64,000 bases of DNA from Trichodesmium sp002260545 (GCF_050016015.1 NZ_JBNHEQ010000337.1:1-64000), one strand, 5' to 3'. Positions 1 to 10,751 are shown, numbered from the stretch's first letter. The notes: generated from the letters alone by a model not told the origin. Numbers and translations are program-made.

Positions 1-30
1 GACTCCTGACTCCTACAAAAGTTTTGTGGT

Positions 31-2868
31 TTACTCAACTGAAAAGCGCTGTAATTCAGCTTGAGTCAGAACAAACTCATTTTCTAATTTAATTAACAGT
101 TTTTCTGCTTCAACTATTAAACCAAGTTTAGCTTTTTTCTCCAGAGACGCAGAAGTTTTCTCCATACCTACAATTCCCAAATTTCCACAACTTCCCTTTA
201 AATTGTGAGCAGTTAATTGTAAAGTTTCAGCGTCAAATTCCTCAATAGCTTTTTTCATTGTTGCTAACAGTTGTGAAGTATCCTCAAGAAACAAATCAAT
301 CAATTTTCCTACTACATCTCGTTCATCATCTTTTTGTAGGTGTTTACGAATATTGGCGAGGACTTTCCAGTCTACTAGAATATCGGTAGAAATATTACTT
401 AAGTTTGCAGGGGAGGAGTTAGAAACAAACTCGAATGTTTCCAGAGGTACTTCTAAATCTGAATTTTTATTTGCCAAAATTCTTGTTCCCCAATTTGCCA
501 ACACCTGCTGCAAAGCTTCCATTTTGACTGGCTTACTAATATAATCATCCATACCAGTTTTCATGCAAATGTCGCGATCGCCCTCCATAGCTCCAGCAGT
601 CATCGCCACAATAACAGGTCTTTTGTCTAACTCTTTGCCATACTTTTCATAGATATGTTTTGTTGCCTCCAAACCTCCCATTTCTGGCATTTGTACATCC
701 ATCAAAACCAAATCATAAGGTATTTGCTCCAAAGCTGTCAAAGCTTCCAGACCATTATTAACTACATCAGCGCGATAACCCATCTGCTCCAACATCGACA
801 ATGCGACCTTTTGATTCACAACATTATCTTCAGCAACTAAAATTCTTAAAGGCAGTTGTTTCGCCAGATTCTGATTAATATCTATCTGAACTTGATTTCT
901 AATCCTAATTTGCTGGTTAGACAAAATTTTCATCAGTACGTCGTACAATTCATTGGGTTTTATCGGTTTATTTAGCCAAGCTTGGAAATTTCCCATAGCA
1001 TCACCTTTCACATCACCTACTGAACTTAGCATCACCAGCGGAAGTGTTTTCAGTTTTGCCAACTTACGAATTTCAGCAGCCAAAGTAAGACCATCCATTT
1101 CTGGCATTTGCATATCTAAAATAGCGAGATCGAATTTTCTGCCTTTCCTCAGCAACTCTATAGTTTCTGCTCCACTCTCTGCTTCTGTAGAAATCATATT
1201 CCACTTTTTAGTTTGTATTTTTAAAATGAGTCGATTAGTAGGATTATCATCAACTATTAATACTCGTTTACCAGTAAGTTGAGGCTGAGGATTTTGATAA
1301 GCTTTAGGAATACTGGGAGCAGTTGTAGTTAAAATTGTAAAGTGAAATATTGAACCTACAGTAGCAGAATCTTGAGAAAGCAAATTATTTTGATTCGTAA
1401 CAACAGCATTTCCTCCCACATTTCCCCCACTTTCTACCCACATTTGTCCGCCCATCATTTCACATAGTCGCTGACTAATGGCTAAACCTAAACCAGTACC
1501 TCCATATTTACGAGTAGTGGAAGAGTCTACTTGAGAAAAAGATTGAAAAAGTCGCTTCAAACCTTCTGGTGGAATACCAATACCAGTATCTCTAACAGCA
1601 AAATGGATTTGGTGGGTAGGAGATTGAGAATTATCGGAGTTAATTTCTTCAGCAGTGACACTTATTACTACTTCTCCAGAGTTAGTAAATTTTACCGCAT
1701 TACTGACTATATTAACTATAATTTGACGCAAGCGAGTCACATCCCCCACAATTGTAGAGGGAGTAGAATCATCCATAATATAGGCTAATTCTAGTTCTTT
1801 CTCTGTAGCTTGAGGAACTAGCAGATCTAAACAAGATTCTATACATTCTCGCAAGTCAAAAGCTTGGTTTTCTAACTCTAACTTATTAGCATCAATTTTT
1901 GAGAAGTCGAGAATATCATTAATAATAACCAGCAAATTATCACCACTATCACGGATAATTTCGACAAAGTTTCGTTGTTTAGGATCTAGAGCAGTATCTA
2001 ACAGTAGACTTGTCATCCCAATTACTCCATTCATTGGGGTGCGTATTTCATGACTCATATTGGCCACAAATTCTGATTTGAGCTTGGCTACTGATTGAGC
2101 TTCTTTTAAGGCCGTATCTAATTGCTGATTTTTTTCTTCTAATTCTGTTGCTATCTGAGCGGTTTCTTTCTGGGATTGGGCCAGTTTTTGAATATACAGT
2201 TTAACCTGTTTCACTGCAGGTCGAAATACAAAGAGTCCCTCTGACAAAAGTAGTAATAGAGCCACTATCAATAATAAATTTTCGGTCTGTCTAGCTTGCT
2301 GAACTTTTTTTTGGGCCTCATCATCATATTGGAAGACAATTTCATTCATTCGTGGGAGAAATTTTGCCTCATTTTCCAGAATTTTTTCTACAAAAGGACT
2401 AATATTTTTCTGTTCTGAATCTGAGTTTATAGCTATTAGTAAACCTTTAGCCGCCTCGACTATTGGTTGATAATATTCGTCCATCTCAGCAAACATTTGT
2501 TTTACTTTAGGGCTATTCTTATTAGCAGGTAATCCTAACTCTGAATCTCCCCACTGTAGTCCTTCATGGGAACGTTGGAATAACTGCACAACATCTTTTA
2601 GTTCTTCTTGACGTTGTTTTTTTATTTCTGGGTTGGCAGTAAACTTGAGAGCTAATGAAGCTTTGCTGAGTTTTTGACTCAGCATTCTTTGACGACCTGC
2701 AATATTAATTACCCGAGAACTGGTAAACTGATATTCTAGGGCTTTTTTTACTATCATTTTTTCAAATACAAATAACCCTGCAATTACACTGAGTCCGGCA
2801 ATATAAAGCACCGTAAGGTGGTGAGTTGGAGACGGATTTTGTGTTCTTTTTAACATTTTTATTTTCAA
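31..2868 (-). CDS. Hybrid sensor histidine kinase, PilJ-type sensor, two receiver domains, Hpt
   Basis: Multi-step phosphorelay kinase of 945 aa, anchored in the inner membrane. A first membrane segment (about residues 18-38) is followed by a PilJ-type sensor containing INIAGRQRMLSQKLSK, a second membrane segment near 195-215 and a coiled coil. The HisKA motif MSHEIRTPMNG places the phospho-accepting His near residue 273, and an HATPase domain with DTGIGIP and GGTGLGLAIS follows. Two receiver domains come next, starting near 536 (VLIVDDN, LDMQMPEMDG) and near 675 (ILVAEDN, MDVQMPEMGG), both with phospho-accepting Asp. A C-terminal Hpt domain has HNLKGSCGNLG (His near 888). All catalytic motifs look intact, so phosphate could pass His-Asp-His within one chain. 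The input signal and output regulator are not apparent; no response regulator gene is adjacent. Confidence 0.93.
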   Translation of the reverse strand: MKIKMLKRTQNPSPTHHLTVLYIAGLSVIAGLFVFEKMIVKKALEYQFTSSRVINIAGRQRMLSQKLSKASLALKFTANPEIKKQRQEELKDVVQLFQRSHEGLQWGDSELGLPANKNSPKVKQMFAEMDEYYQPIVEAAKGLLIAINSDSEQKNISPFVEKILENEAKFLPRMNEIVFQYDDEAQKKVQQARQTENLLLIVALLLLLSEGLFVFRPAVKQVKLYIQKLAQSQKETAQIATELEEKNQQLDTALKEAQSVAKLKSEFVANMSHEIRTPMNGVIGMTSLLLDTALDPKQRNFVEIIRDSGDNLLVIINDILDFSKIDANKLELENQAFDLRECIESCLDLLVPQATEKELELAYIMDDSTPSTIVGDVTRLRQIIVNIVSNAVKFTNSGEVVISVTAEEINSDNSQSPTHQIHFAVRDTGIGIPPEGLKRLFQSFSQVDSSTTRKYGGTGLGLAISQRLCEMMGGQMWVESGGNVGGNAVVTNQNNLLSQDSATVGSIFHFTILTTTAPSIPKAYQNPQPQLTGKRVLIVDDNPTNRLILKIQTKKWNMISTEAESGAETIELLRKGRKFDLAILDMQMPEMDGLTLAAEIRKLAKLKTLPLVMLSSVGDVKGDAMGNFQAWLNKPIKPNELYDVLMKILSNQQIRIRNQVQIDINQNLAKQLPLRILVAEDNVVNQKVALSMLEQMGYRADVVNNGLEALTALEQIPYDLVLMDVQMPEMGGLEATKHIYEKYGKELDKRPVIVAMTAGAMEGDRDICMKTGMDDYISKPVKMEALQQVLANWGTRILANKNSDLEVPLETFEFVSNSSPANLSNISTDILVDWKVLANIRKHLQKDDERDVVGKLIDLFLEDTSQLLATMKKAIEEFDAETLQLTAHNLKGSCGNLGIVGMEKTSASLEKKAKLGLIVEAEKLLIKLENEFVLTQAELQRFSVE

Positions 2869-3370
2869 GTTAATTTTTTTGATATTTGATTATTTTATAA
2901 TTATAAGTAGTTGTGCTTTTAGGAATTTTCTAGTTGAGATAGGGAACAGAGAACAGGGAATAGGGAATAGGGAAAAAGAATTGATAATTTATGGATAAGA
3001 TTGGAGATATATAATAAAATGTGTAATTAATTTTGCATAAGCACTTAAATATTTACTCTTTTTTCTTTGATTTTTATTTAACCAAAAAAAGAAGTCTAAA
3101 GCCTCCCCTTTTAAGGGGATGAAAAGAATAAATTTCATTATTTCAAGCCTTTAGATTTAGGTAGAGGTACTGATAACTGAAATAACCAGTGGATCAAAGT
3201 AAAATAGATATAAATATTTATCTGTGTCACTGTATATTTTTGACAAGCAAATCAGATGTCAAACCTCTCATTTAATTCTAATTCAGATTTAAAATACTGA
3301 TAACTGTTAACGCAGTTCCTCCGATAGGAGGCTAACTGTTAACTGAAATGACTGACTAACTAAATAATTA
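2869..3370. other. Intergenic spacer with short repeats, no gene seen
   Basis: AT-rich spacer between divergent genes. It holds a GGGAACAG/GGGAATAG heptamer run near 2940-2972, a fragment of the 'cctccccttttaaggggatg' palindrome near 3103-3123 and ACTGATAACTG-type repeats near 3170-3350. I see no credible coding frame. Confidence 0.6.
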
Positions 3371-4909
3371 ATGTTTATAACTGACTCTCAGCTACTTTCT
3401 TACCAACGCTGTCCCAGAAAAGCATTTTTAGATGTTTATGGAGATTTTAGACAACAAGAATCTCCTAGTGATTTTCTGCTGAAATTAATTAGAGACAGTT
3501 CTGAATTTAGGTCTAGTATTGTCAATAATTACAATTATCAAAAGCCGGATTATCCTCACGGAAATTTAATTGCAGGGGCGAAAGCTACAGAACTATTAAT
3601 GGCAGAAGGTGTTGATGTTATTTACAAGGGAGTATTAATGATTCAGGAATCTGCCATAAAATCACCTCCACAAAATCAAATTTATAGTGGGAATTTTCCA
3701 GAGATTAATTTTGTTAGTCATCCAGATTTATTAATTAAACAACCAGGATATTCTCGCTTTGGAGATTGGGTTTATATTCCTACGGATATTAAGTTAAGCA
3801 AACGTCCGAAATTAGAGTATCAAATAGTTGCTGCTTTCCATGCTCAAATATTAGAGAGTATTCAAGAAGTTTTGCCGGAAACTGCTTGGTTAATTCTCCG
3901 AAAAAAAGGGTTATATAAAGTTAATTTAGAACAGCGAATTCCGCAAATGCAGGAAACTATTTCTGAGTTAATTGATATGTTACAAAATTCTCTAGAACCA
4001 GAAGTATTTATCTCCCGTCAAAAATGTAATATTTGTACTTGGTATAATAGTTGTCATGCTGTTGCTGAAACTCAAAAACATTTATCTCTTTTGCCGGGAG
4101 TTACTTCTAATAGATATGCTGTATTGAAGAGCTTGAATTTAACAACTTTAGAATCTCTTGCTCAAGCTAATCCTAATGATTTAGAAAGTTACCCTGAATT
4201 TATTGATGGAGTCGGAATACAAGTTGTGCAACAAGCTAAATCTGTCTGGGAAAATAAGGTGATTCTAAGAAATGGAAAATTTACCGGAGAACTAGATACT
4301 CAAACTTTACCAATTGCTTATTATCCATCAACTAAGTTAGTTAATGCACCTGTAGAATTATATTTTGATATTGAAGCTAAACCAGACATTAACCTAGATT
4401 ATTTACATGGTGTTTTAGTAGTTGATAAACGCTACAATACAGAAAAATTTTATGTTCAATTAGCCGAAAATCCTCTAGATGAGGAATTAATATGGCATCA
4501 ATTTTTAGACTTAGTTTGGAAATATCCTATTGCTCCAATTTATCACTTCTGTGAATATGAAATTCAAACTGTAAAAAGATTAGCTAAACTCTATAAAACT
4601 CCGACATACAAGTGGAAACCATTATTAAAAAGATTTGTGGATATTCATCAAATTGTAACTAAAAATATTACATTACCTATCGAAAGTTATGCCCTGAAAA
4701 ATATTGCTCGTTGGTTAGGTTTTGAATGGCGAAATCCTGAAGCTAATGGCGCTCAATCTGTTTGTTGGTATGAGGAATGGTTGAGAAGTGGCGATCGCTC
4801 TTTGTTAGATGCAATTGTTATTTACAATGAAGATGATTGTTATGCTACTTATTATATTAAAGAATGGTTGTCAAAATTTTTAGAAGAGGGAGTAGAGAGG
4901 AGGCAGTAG
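3371..4909 (+). CDS. TM0106-family RecB-like nuclease with C-terminal RNase H-like domain
   Basis: Predicted nuclease of 512 aa. The N-terminal half is PD-(D/E)XK/RecB-like: it starts with SYQRCPRKAFLD, has a HPDLL acidic site, then PTDIKLS (the D-x-K pair) and a helix with Q. A CNICTWYNSC cluster (Cys-x2-Cys-x5-Cys) together with the early Cys resembles the iron-sulfur staple of Cas4 and AddB. The C-terminal half is a DEDD-type RNase H-like fold, with LYFDIEAKPD as the first acidic motif and YNEDDCYATYYI as the last. This domain pair is known as the TM0106 family; the biological role is unsettled (DNA repair or RNA processing are possibilities). It is not next to cas genes. The last residues and the stop codon (GVERRQ*) lie within a GGGAGTAG repeat tract. 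Confidence 0.85.
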   Translation: MFITDSQLLSYQRCPRKAFLDVYGDFRQQESPSDFLLKLIRDSSEFRSSIVNNYNYQKPDYPHGNLIAGAKATELLMAEGVDVIYKGVLMIQESAIKSPPQNQIYSGNFPEINFVSHPDLLIKQPGYSRFGDWVYIPTDIKLSKRPKLEYQIVAAFHAQILESIQEVLPETAWLILRKKGLYKVNLEQRIPQMQETISELIDMLQNSLEPEVFISRQKCNICTWYNSCHAVAETQKHLSLLPGVTSNRYAVLKSLNLTTLESLAQANPNDLESYPEFIDGVGIQVVQQAKSVWENKVILRNGKFTGELDTQTLPIAYYPSTKLVNAPVELYFDIEAKPDINLDYLHGVLVVDKRYNTEKFYVQLAENPLDEELIWHQFLDLVWKYPIAPIYHFCEYEIQTVKRLAKLYKTPTYKWKPLLKRFVDIHQIVTKNITLPIESYALKNIARWLGFEWRNPEANGAQSVCWYEEWLRSGDRSLLDAIVIYNEDDCYATYYIKEWLSKFLEEGVERRQ

Positions 4910-5834
4910 GGAGTAGGGGAGTAGGGGAGTAGTGGAGTAATAAATATAAGAATAATTAACACGCTATTAGTTATAGCAATCCTAAATAGCTTGTAAGTTG
5001 TAATATTTTATTGTAGGGGTTTGGTTTCCAAATCCCAAGATTATTTAGCCTTATTAATTATATCATGTCCAGTAGCATCGGTATTGCAAGCGAGAAGGTA
5101 AGGAAGAAGAAAGAAGAAAGAAGAAAAGGAAAAACCTTACATAAGGTAAATATTTCCCCAATTTTCATACAAACGATACTAGCAAACATGATATTACTTA
5201 ATAATTGAAGTGTCACTTACGAATTGATAATTGATAATTAATCAATCCGGTTTAAAGCCTCTCCTAATAATTAATTAATAATTATCCATTATCCATTGTT
5301 CATTATCAATTTTTCAAGAGGTAATTATCCATTATTCATTATCCATTATCCATTAATAAAAATGCTTTTCCTTGTTATACCATTTCTCAAAATTCAGCAA
5401 TTAAAAATTAATAATTATTCGGTAATTATACGTTTGGAAGGTGTTCAAGAATTTAGAGTTTAGAATGCGCGAATTACCTCTCCTTGAAAAGAAGAGGATT
5501 GACGAACAGGAAAATTTTTATTTATTATCCCCTTAAAAGGGGAGGCTTTAAACCACAATATTTCGGTAAAAATAACTGGAGAAATCACAGAGGTTAGCTA
5601 AAAATTCAATTACGTCAATAAATAGTATTTAGAAATATAAAATCCAAGTATAGCAAAGTTTTTGATCATTGGTATTATGAGGTATAACAACAGCACTTAG
5701 AAAACTAGTTTTTTATTTGAATGTTATTGATATTTTATGGTTCAAATGTACTGCAACTATAGCAATGGGTTGGGAGACCAAACCCCTACATTTTTTTCAC
5801 AAATAATTTACGATTACTATAATAATTAGGAAAT
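4910..5834. other. Long repeat-rich spacer without genes
   Basis: About 925 bp. It contains a GGGGAGTAG octamer run (4905-4940), a GTAGGGGTTTGG half palindrome near 5015, a GAAGAAAGAAGAA purine tract near 5104-5130 between an ATATCATGTCC end (about 5062) and a GACATGATATT-like end (about 5187), ATTATCCATTATCC heptamers near 5280-5350, and a degenerate GGGAGACCAAACCCCTAC motif near 5772-5790. No reading frame looks real. Confidence 0.6.
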
Positions 5835-6959
5835 ATGAACAAGAAAAAAAATCAAATATTTATATCGTTGATTTTCACCTTCGTTACTTGTTTAGTTATT
5901 CTGGGAATTACAGCCATAGTTATTAAGTCAATGACTCAAGCAACTATTCCTCAAATCACTTTTTTAGGAGAGGTAAATTTTCCCACAGGTTTAACATTTA
6001 AAAATACAGAAGTAGGCGGACTTTCTGGCATAACTTATAATCCAGATCAACAAATTTATTACGCAATTTCTGATGACCGTAGTAGTAAAGCACCAGCCAG
6101 ATTTTATACTCTAAAAATTGACCTAGAGGCAGATAAAATTTCAGAGGAAACTGTAACTTTTATAGATGTCACAACTTTATTAAATGAAACAGGTAAATCA
6201 TTTCCTCCTTTGACTCTTGATCCAGAAGGAATTACTTTTACTGGCACTAATTTATTTATCTCTTCTGAAGGAGATAGAGAACGTCAAATACAACCATTTA
6301 TTAGAGAATTTTCTCTAGCAGGTAAACAACTACAAAATTTGCCAATTCCGGAAAAGTTTCTTATACAAGCTGACAGTGGAATTAGAAATAATATGGCATT
6401 GGAAAATTTAACTATTACTCCTAGCCAAAAATATCTCTTCACTGCCACAGAAAATGCTTTAGTTCAAGATGGGGCAGCAGCAAATATTTCTACTGGTAGT
6501 CCTTGTCGAATCTTAAAGTATGATTTAATTAAAGGTCAGCCAGTAAAAGAATTTCTATATATCACAGAAGCTATTACTTCTACATCTAATAATTTAGGTG
6601 GTTTGAAAACTAATGGTTTAGTAGAACTAATAGCCTTAGATGATACTCATCTTTTAAGTCTAGAAAGGTCTTTTTCTCTAGACACTGGAAATGTGATTAA
6701 ACTATTTAAAGTTGATTTGTCAGATGCAGATAATATTCAACAAATTAATAGTTTAAATACTCAATTGACTAATATTTCTCCGGTACAAAAAGAATTACTG
6801 TTAGATTTGAGCAATCTAGAATTAATTTCAGACAATATTGAAGGAATGACCTTTGGCCCAATCTTGGCAGATGGTCGGCGATCGCTCATCTTAGTCAGTG
6901 ATAATAATTTTAACCACCTACAAGTGACTCAGGTTCTCATTTTCAGCACTAATCTCTAG
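5835..6959 (+). CDS. Secreted or anchored esterase-like/phytase-like protein
   Basis: Protein of 374 aa with an N-terminal membrane segment (residues about 8-32) that could be an uncleaved signal anchor or signal peptide. The rest matches the 'esterase-like activity of phytase' family seen in cyanobacteria and proteobacteria: GLSGITYNPDQQIYYAISDD near the start, LDPEGITF in the middle, NMALENLTI, and a late NIEGMTFGP and LILVSDNNF. The family is predicted to form a beta-propeller with a Glu-rich active site. A role in periplasmic phosphate-ester or lipid hydrolysis is inference. It is a single gene with no close operon partner. Confidence 0.78.
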   Translation: MNKKKNQIFISLIFTFVTCLVILGITAIVIKSMTQATIPQITFLGEVNFPTGLTFKNTEVGGLSGITYNPDQQIYYAISDDRSSKAPARFYTLKIDLEADKISEETVTFIDVTTLLNETGKSFPPLTLDPEGITFTGTNLFISSEGDRERQIQPFIREFSLAGKQLQNLPIPEKFLIQADSGIRNNMALENLTITPSQKYLFTATENALVQDGAAANISTGSPCRILKYDLIKGQPVKEFLYITEAITSTSNNLGGLKTNGLVELIALDDTHLLSLERSFSLDTGNVIKLFKVDLSDADNIQQINSLNTQLTNISPVQKELLLDLSNLELISDNIEGMTFGPILADGRRSLILVSDNNFNHLQVTQVLIFSTNL

Positions 6960-6988
6960 CCTTCAAAATCAAAAATCAAAAGTCAAAA

Positions 6989-7129
6989 GTGAAAGAAAAA
7001 GTATGGAAAGATTTATCTTCTAATCCTAAATCAAAAAAAATGAAACTCTTAAAGCCTTATATAGTAAAAGTTTTGGCTAAAACGAACAGAAAGATTCAAA
7101 AAAAAATTAGAGAAATGCTTGACAAATAA
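6989..7129 (+). CDS. Possible 46-aa basic small ORF upstream of tRNA-Asp
   Basis: An open frame from GTG at 6989 to TAA at 7129 encodes a lysine-rich 46-residue peptide (begins VKEKVWKDLSSNP, ends REMLDK). I do not recognise it and see no clear ribosome binding site. It sits between the phytase-like gene and the tRNA-Asp promoter, so it may be a gene remnant or chance. Confidence 0.15.
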   Translation: MKEKVWKDLSSNPKSKKMKLLKPYIVKVLAKTNRKIQKKIREMLDK

Positions 7130-7147
7130 AATAGAACGCGCCATAAT
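7119..7147 (+). promoter_or_regulatory. Promoter of tRNA-Asp
   Basis: A perfect -35 box TTGACA (7119-7124) is followed after exactly 17 bp by CATAAT (7142-7147), a 5/6 match to the -10 consensus. The tRNA starts 21 bp after the -10 box, consistent with a short 5' leader. Confidence 0.7.
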
Positions 7148-7168
7148 AATATATGGCTTGAAAAACAA

Positions 7169-7242
7169 GGGACTGTAGTTCAATTGGTTAGAGCACTGCC
7201 CTGTCACGGCAGAAGTTGCGGGTTCGAGCCCCGTCAGTCCCG
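7169..7242 (+). tRNA. tRNA-Asp (GTC)
   Basis: A 74-nt cloverleaf. The acceptor stem GGGACTG (7169-7175) pairs with CAGTCCC (7235-7241) and the discriminator base is G, as expected for Asp. The anticodon stem CTGCC/GGCAG encloses the loop CTGTCAC with anticodon GTC at 7203-7205. The T arm contains GGTTCGAGCC. CCA is not encoded. Confidence 0.97.
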
Positions 7243-7444
7243 TACAATAGATAACTTAACACTCATAACAAATCTCATCAATATTACTGTTTGATGAATG
7301 CCTAATTTTTATGGTAAAAGTAGGAAATCAAGTCAGTATCAAAATTAGAGATTTTTACATCACTCTGGTAAATATAAATATCTTCTCAGATTTAACCAGA
7401 AGTAGAATAAAATCTAAAAACAAAAAACTAAAATAGAAATTGAT

Positions 7445-10400
7445 ATGAGTGTTAGAGTTCGTTTGGCCCCAAGCCCAACAGGAAATTTACATATCGGTAC
7501 AGCCAGAACTGCTGTATTTAACTGGTTATTTGCAAAAAACCAGAAAGGAAAATTTATCCTCAGAATAGAAGATACAGATTTAGAGCGCTCCCGTCCAGAA
7601 TATACTAAAAATATTACAGAGGGACTAACTTGGTTAGGATTAGAGTGGGATGAAGGACCATCTTATCAGTCCCAACGTCTAGAACTATACCAGAAAGCAA
7701 CTCAAGATTTACTAGACAAAGGATTAGCCTATCGCTGTTATTGTACAGCAGCAGAACTAGAGGAAATGCGGGAAGCTCAGAAAGCCAGAAAAGAAGCACC
7801 CCGCTACGACAACCGTCACCGCAACCTCACGGCAAAACAACAAGCAGCTTTTGAAGCAGAAGGAAGGCAAGCTGTAATTCGCTTCAAAATAGATGATGAC
7901 CGGATAATTACCTGGAATGATATGGTCCGGGGGAAAGTAACTTGGAAAGGAAGTGACTTAGGTGGAGATATGGTCATTTCCCGTGCTGCAGGAGGAGGGA
8001 AAGTAGGACAACCCCTCTACAATATGGCAGTGGTAGTAGATGATATGGATATGAAAATTACCCATGTGATTCGGGGTGAAGACCATATTGCTAATACAGC
8101 TAAACAAATATTACTTTATGAAGCTTTAGAAGGGAAAATGCCAGAATTTGGTCATACACCTTTAATTCTGAATAAAGAAGGACGAAAATTGTCAAAACGG
8201 GATGGAGTAACTTCAATTTCTGATTTTCAAGAATTGGGTTTTACTCCCGAAGCACTAGCAAATTATATGTGTTTGCTTGGGTGGACACCTCCAGATGCAA
8301 CGCAAGAAATATTTACCCTAACAGAAGCAGGAGAAAAGTTTAGTTTTGCCAGGGTGAATAAAGCAGGAGCTAAGTTTGACTGGGATAAGTTGGATTGGAT
8401 AAACAGTCAATATTTACATAATTTACCAGTAGAACAACTGACAGATAAATTAATTCCCATCTGGCAAAAAGCAGGGTATGAATTAGATCCTAAAGGCGAT
8501 CGCTCTTGGTTAGAACAACTAACCGCATTAATAGGACCTAGTTTGACTCGTCTGACAGATGCAGTGGAAATGAGTAAGTTATTCTTCTCTCCTACTGTAG
8601 AACTAGATGAAGCAGCAACAAAGCAAATGCAGAATGAAGATTCTGTTAAATCTATTAATTCTCTTCTAGAAATGATAAATGCTGATGTACCTCTAGGAGC
8701 GAATGATGCACAGCAAACTATTAAAAAAGTTACTCAGAAGGTTAAGGTTAAGAAAGGGATTGTGATGCGATCGCTAAGAGCATCCTTAACAGGTGCTATG
8801 CAAGGACCAGATTTAATTCAGTCGTGGTTACTGCTGCATCAAAAGGGTTTTGATGTATTACGGTTCAAAAAATCTTTAGGTCAGGAAATTGAGGAAACTA
8901 AGAAAGTAGAAACTACTCCTAATAAGAGTGAAGTTAGTGGTGTGGTAGAAACAGCAGTTGCAAAATCTCCTGCTTTATCAAAAGAAGAAACTAAGACAAC
9001 AAAACCACCTGAACAAAAACAAGTAACAGAGAACAAAGAGACAAAAATTTCAACACCAGTAACTCCGAAAACTCCAACTACTGGTACAGCAGCTAAGACT
9101 TCAACTGAACCAAAGGTAGAAAAAGAGAGTAAAGTTTCCACACCAGTAACTCCAACTACTCCGAAAACTCCAACTACTGGTACAGCATCTAAGACTCCAG
9201 CAGAACCAAAGGTAGAAAAAGAGAGTAAAGTTTCCACACCAGTAACTCCAACTACTCCGAAAACTCCAACTACTGGTACAGCATCTAAGACTCCAGCAGA
9301 ACCAAAGGTAGAAAAAGAGAGTAAAGTTTCCACACCAGTAACTCCAACTACTGGTGCAGCAGGTAAGACTCCAGCAGAACCAAAGGTAGCAAAAGAGAGT
9401 AAAGTTTCAACTCCGACAACTCCAACTACTGGTGCAGCAGGTAAGACTCCAACTGAACCAAAGGTAGAAAAAGAGAGTAAAGTTTCAACACCAGTAACTC
9501 AGACAACTCCAACAACTCCAACTACTGGTACAGCATCTAAGACTCCAGCAGAACCAAAGGTAGCAAAAGAGAGTAAAGTCTCAACTCAGACAACTCCAAC
9601 AACTCCAACTACTGGTACAGCATCTAAGACTCCAACTGAACCAAAGGTAGCAAAAGAGAGTAAAGTCTCAACTCAGACAACTCAGACAACTCCAACTACT
9701 GGTGCAGCAGCTAAGACTTCAACTGAACCAAAGGTAGAAAAAGAGAGGAAAATCTCAGCATCACCATCATTAGGAACTCCAACAACTGGTGCAGCAGGTA
9801 AGACTCCAAGTGAACCAAAGGTAGAAAAAGAGAGTAAAGTATCAACACCAGCAACACCAACAACTCCGACAACTGGTGCAGCAGGTAAGACTCCAAGTGA
9901 ACCAAAGGTAGAAAAAGAGAGTANNNNNNNNNNNNNNNNNNNNNNNNNNNNNNNNNNNNNNNNNNNNNNNNNNNNNNNNNNNNNNNNNNNNNNNNNNNNN
10001 NNNNNNNNNNNNNNNNNNNNNNNAAGTCTCAACATCAGCAACACCAACAACTCCGACAACTGGTGCAGAAACCATAGAACAAAAAGTTGCTGCTCAGGTT
10101 GAAACTCCCATCTTAGATGACCAAAAACCTGTAGACACAGTAACCAACAAACCCATTGATATTGAACAATTCAATAAAATTAAAGAACAATTGATCAATA
10201 TCTTTTCTAACTTTCCTGACTACATTAATCAATTCTATCAAGAATATCAAAGTCAGCTTAAAGTAGTTGGTTCGCTGACCTTAGCAATATTAACTTTGAC
10301 GTTAATTGTGAGTTTTCTGCAAACGTTACAAGGAATTCCTATTCTATCAGTTAGCTTTGAATTTATTGGGATGGGATATGCAGTTTGGTTTGTTTACCGT

Positions 10401-10484
10401 TATTTGCTGCGAAAATCTAATCGGCAAGAATTATTAGATAAAATTGAAGATATCAAAGCAGAAATTGTTGGTAAGCAATCTTAA
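7445..10484 (+). CDS. gltX: Glutamyl-tRNA synthetase with repeat linker and C-terminal CAAD membrane domain (interrupted by an assembly gap)
   Basis: Charges tRNA-Glu with glutamate, supplying protein synthesis and, in cyanobacteria, tetrapyrrole synthesis. Residues 1 to about 480 are a normal GluRS: HIGT at 16-19 in PSPTGNLHIGT, KLSKR at 248-252, and an anticodon-binding end (VMRSLRASLTGAMQGPDL). A low-complexity linker follows, made of units like EPKVEKESKVSTPVTPTTP and KTPTTGTASKTPA. After the 100-N gap a second open frame continues VSTSATPTTPTTG and leads into a CAAD domain (two membrane helices, about 10191-10484, ending KIEDIKAEIVGKQS). The apparent frame change is caused by the placeholder gap length, so I treat this as one gene. 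CAAD domains are known to anchor cyanobacterial aminoacyl-tRNA synthetases to thylakoid membranes. The linker is much longer than I would expect. Confidence 0.92.
8960..10070 (+). repeat. Tandem repeats encoding the GluRS-CAAD linker
   Basis: About 1.1 kb of in-frame repeats of roughly 66-99 bp, rich in Thr, Pro, Lys and Glu codons, some copies nearly identical (for example 9120-9218 against 9219-9317). The assembly breaks inside the array, so the true copy number is unknown. Confidence 0.9.
9924..10023. other. Assembly gap (100 N) inside gltX linker repeats
   Basis: Exactly 100 N, a typical placeholder for unknown length. Coding frame and linker length across it cannot be read. Confidence 0.99.
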
Positions 10485-10751
10485 ATAAGAGTTTTACATA
10501 CTCAAAAAGAAAGGGGGAATCAAACATATTAAAGTGAAACAGCAAAATTTATGATTCACATTCCCCCTATAAGTTTTTTGACCATAAAATAAGCTCTCAA
10601 GCCTCCCCTTGACTGTGCCACGAGCTGTTGCTTTACAAGGGGATGAAAAAAATCAACTTCAGTATTTCAAGCCTCTGGCAAAAGGTGCGAGGTGCTGATA
10701 ACTGATAACTGATAACTGCAATGACTTTATTATCGGAAAACAGCACTCTCA

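Noticed and set aside
3371..4909. Calling this gene cas4
   Set aside because: The C-terminal RNase H-like domain and full length fit the TM0106 family, and no cas genes are adjacent.
8881..10075. Several minus-strand frames over the gltX linker
   Set aside because: They are shadows of the Thr/Pro repeat on the other strand.
10191..10484. Separate small CAAD gene after gltX
   Set aside because: The frame is open upstream to the assembly gap with the same linker sequence, so it is the 3' end of gltX.
7445..10484. Frameshift within gltX
   Set aside because: The frame change occurs only across a 100-N placeholder gap of unknown length.
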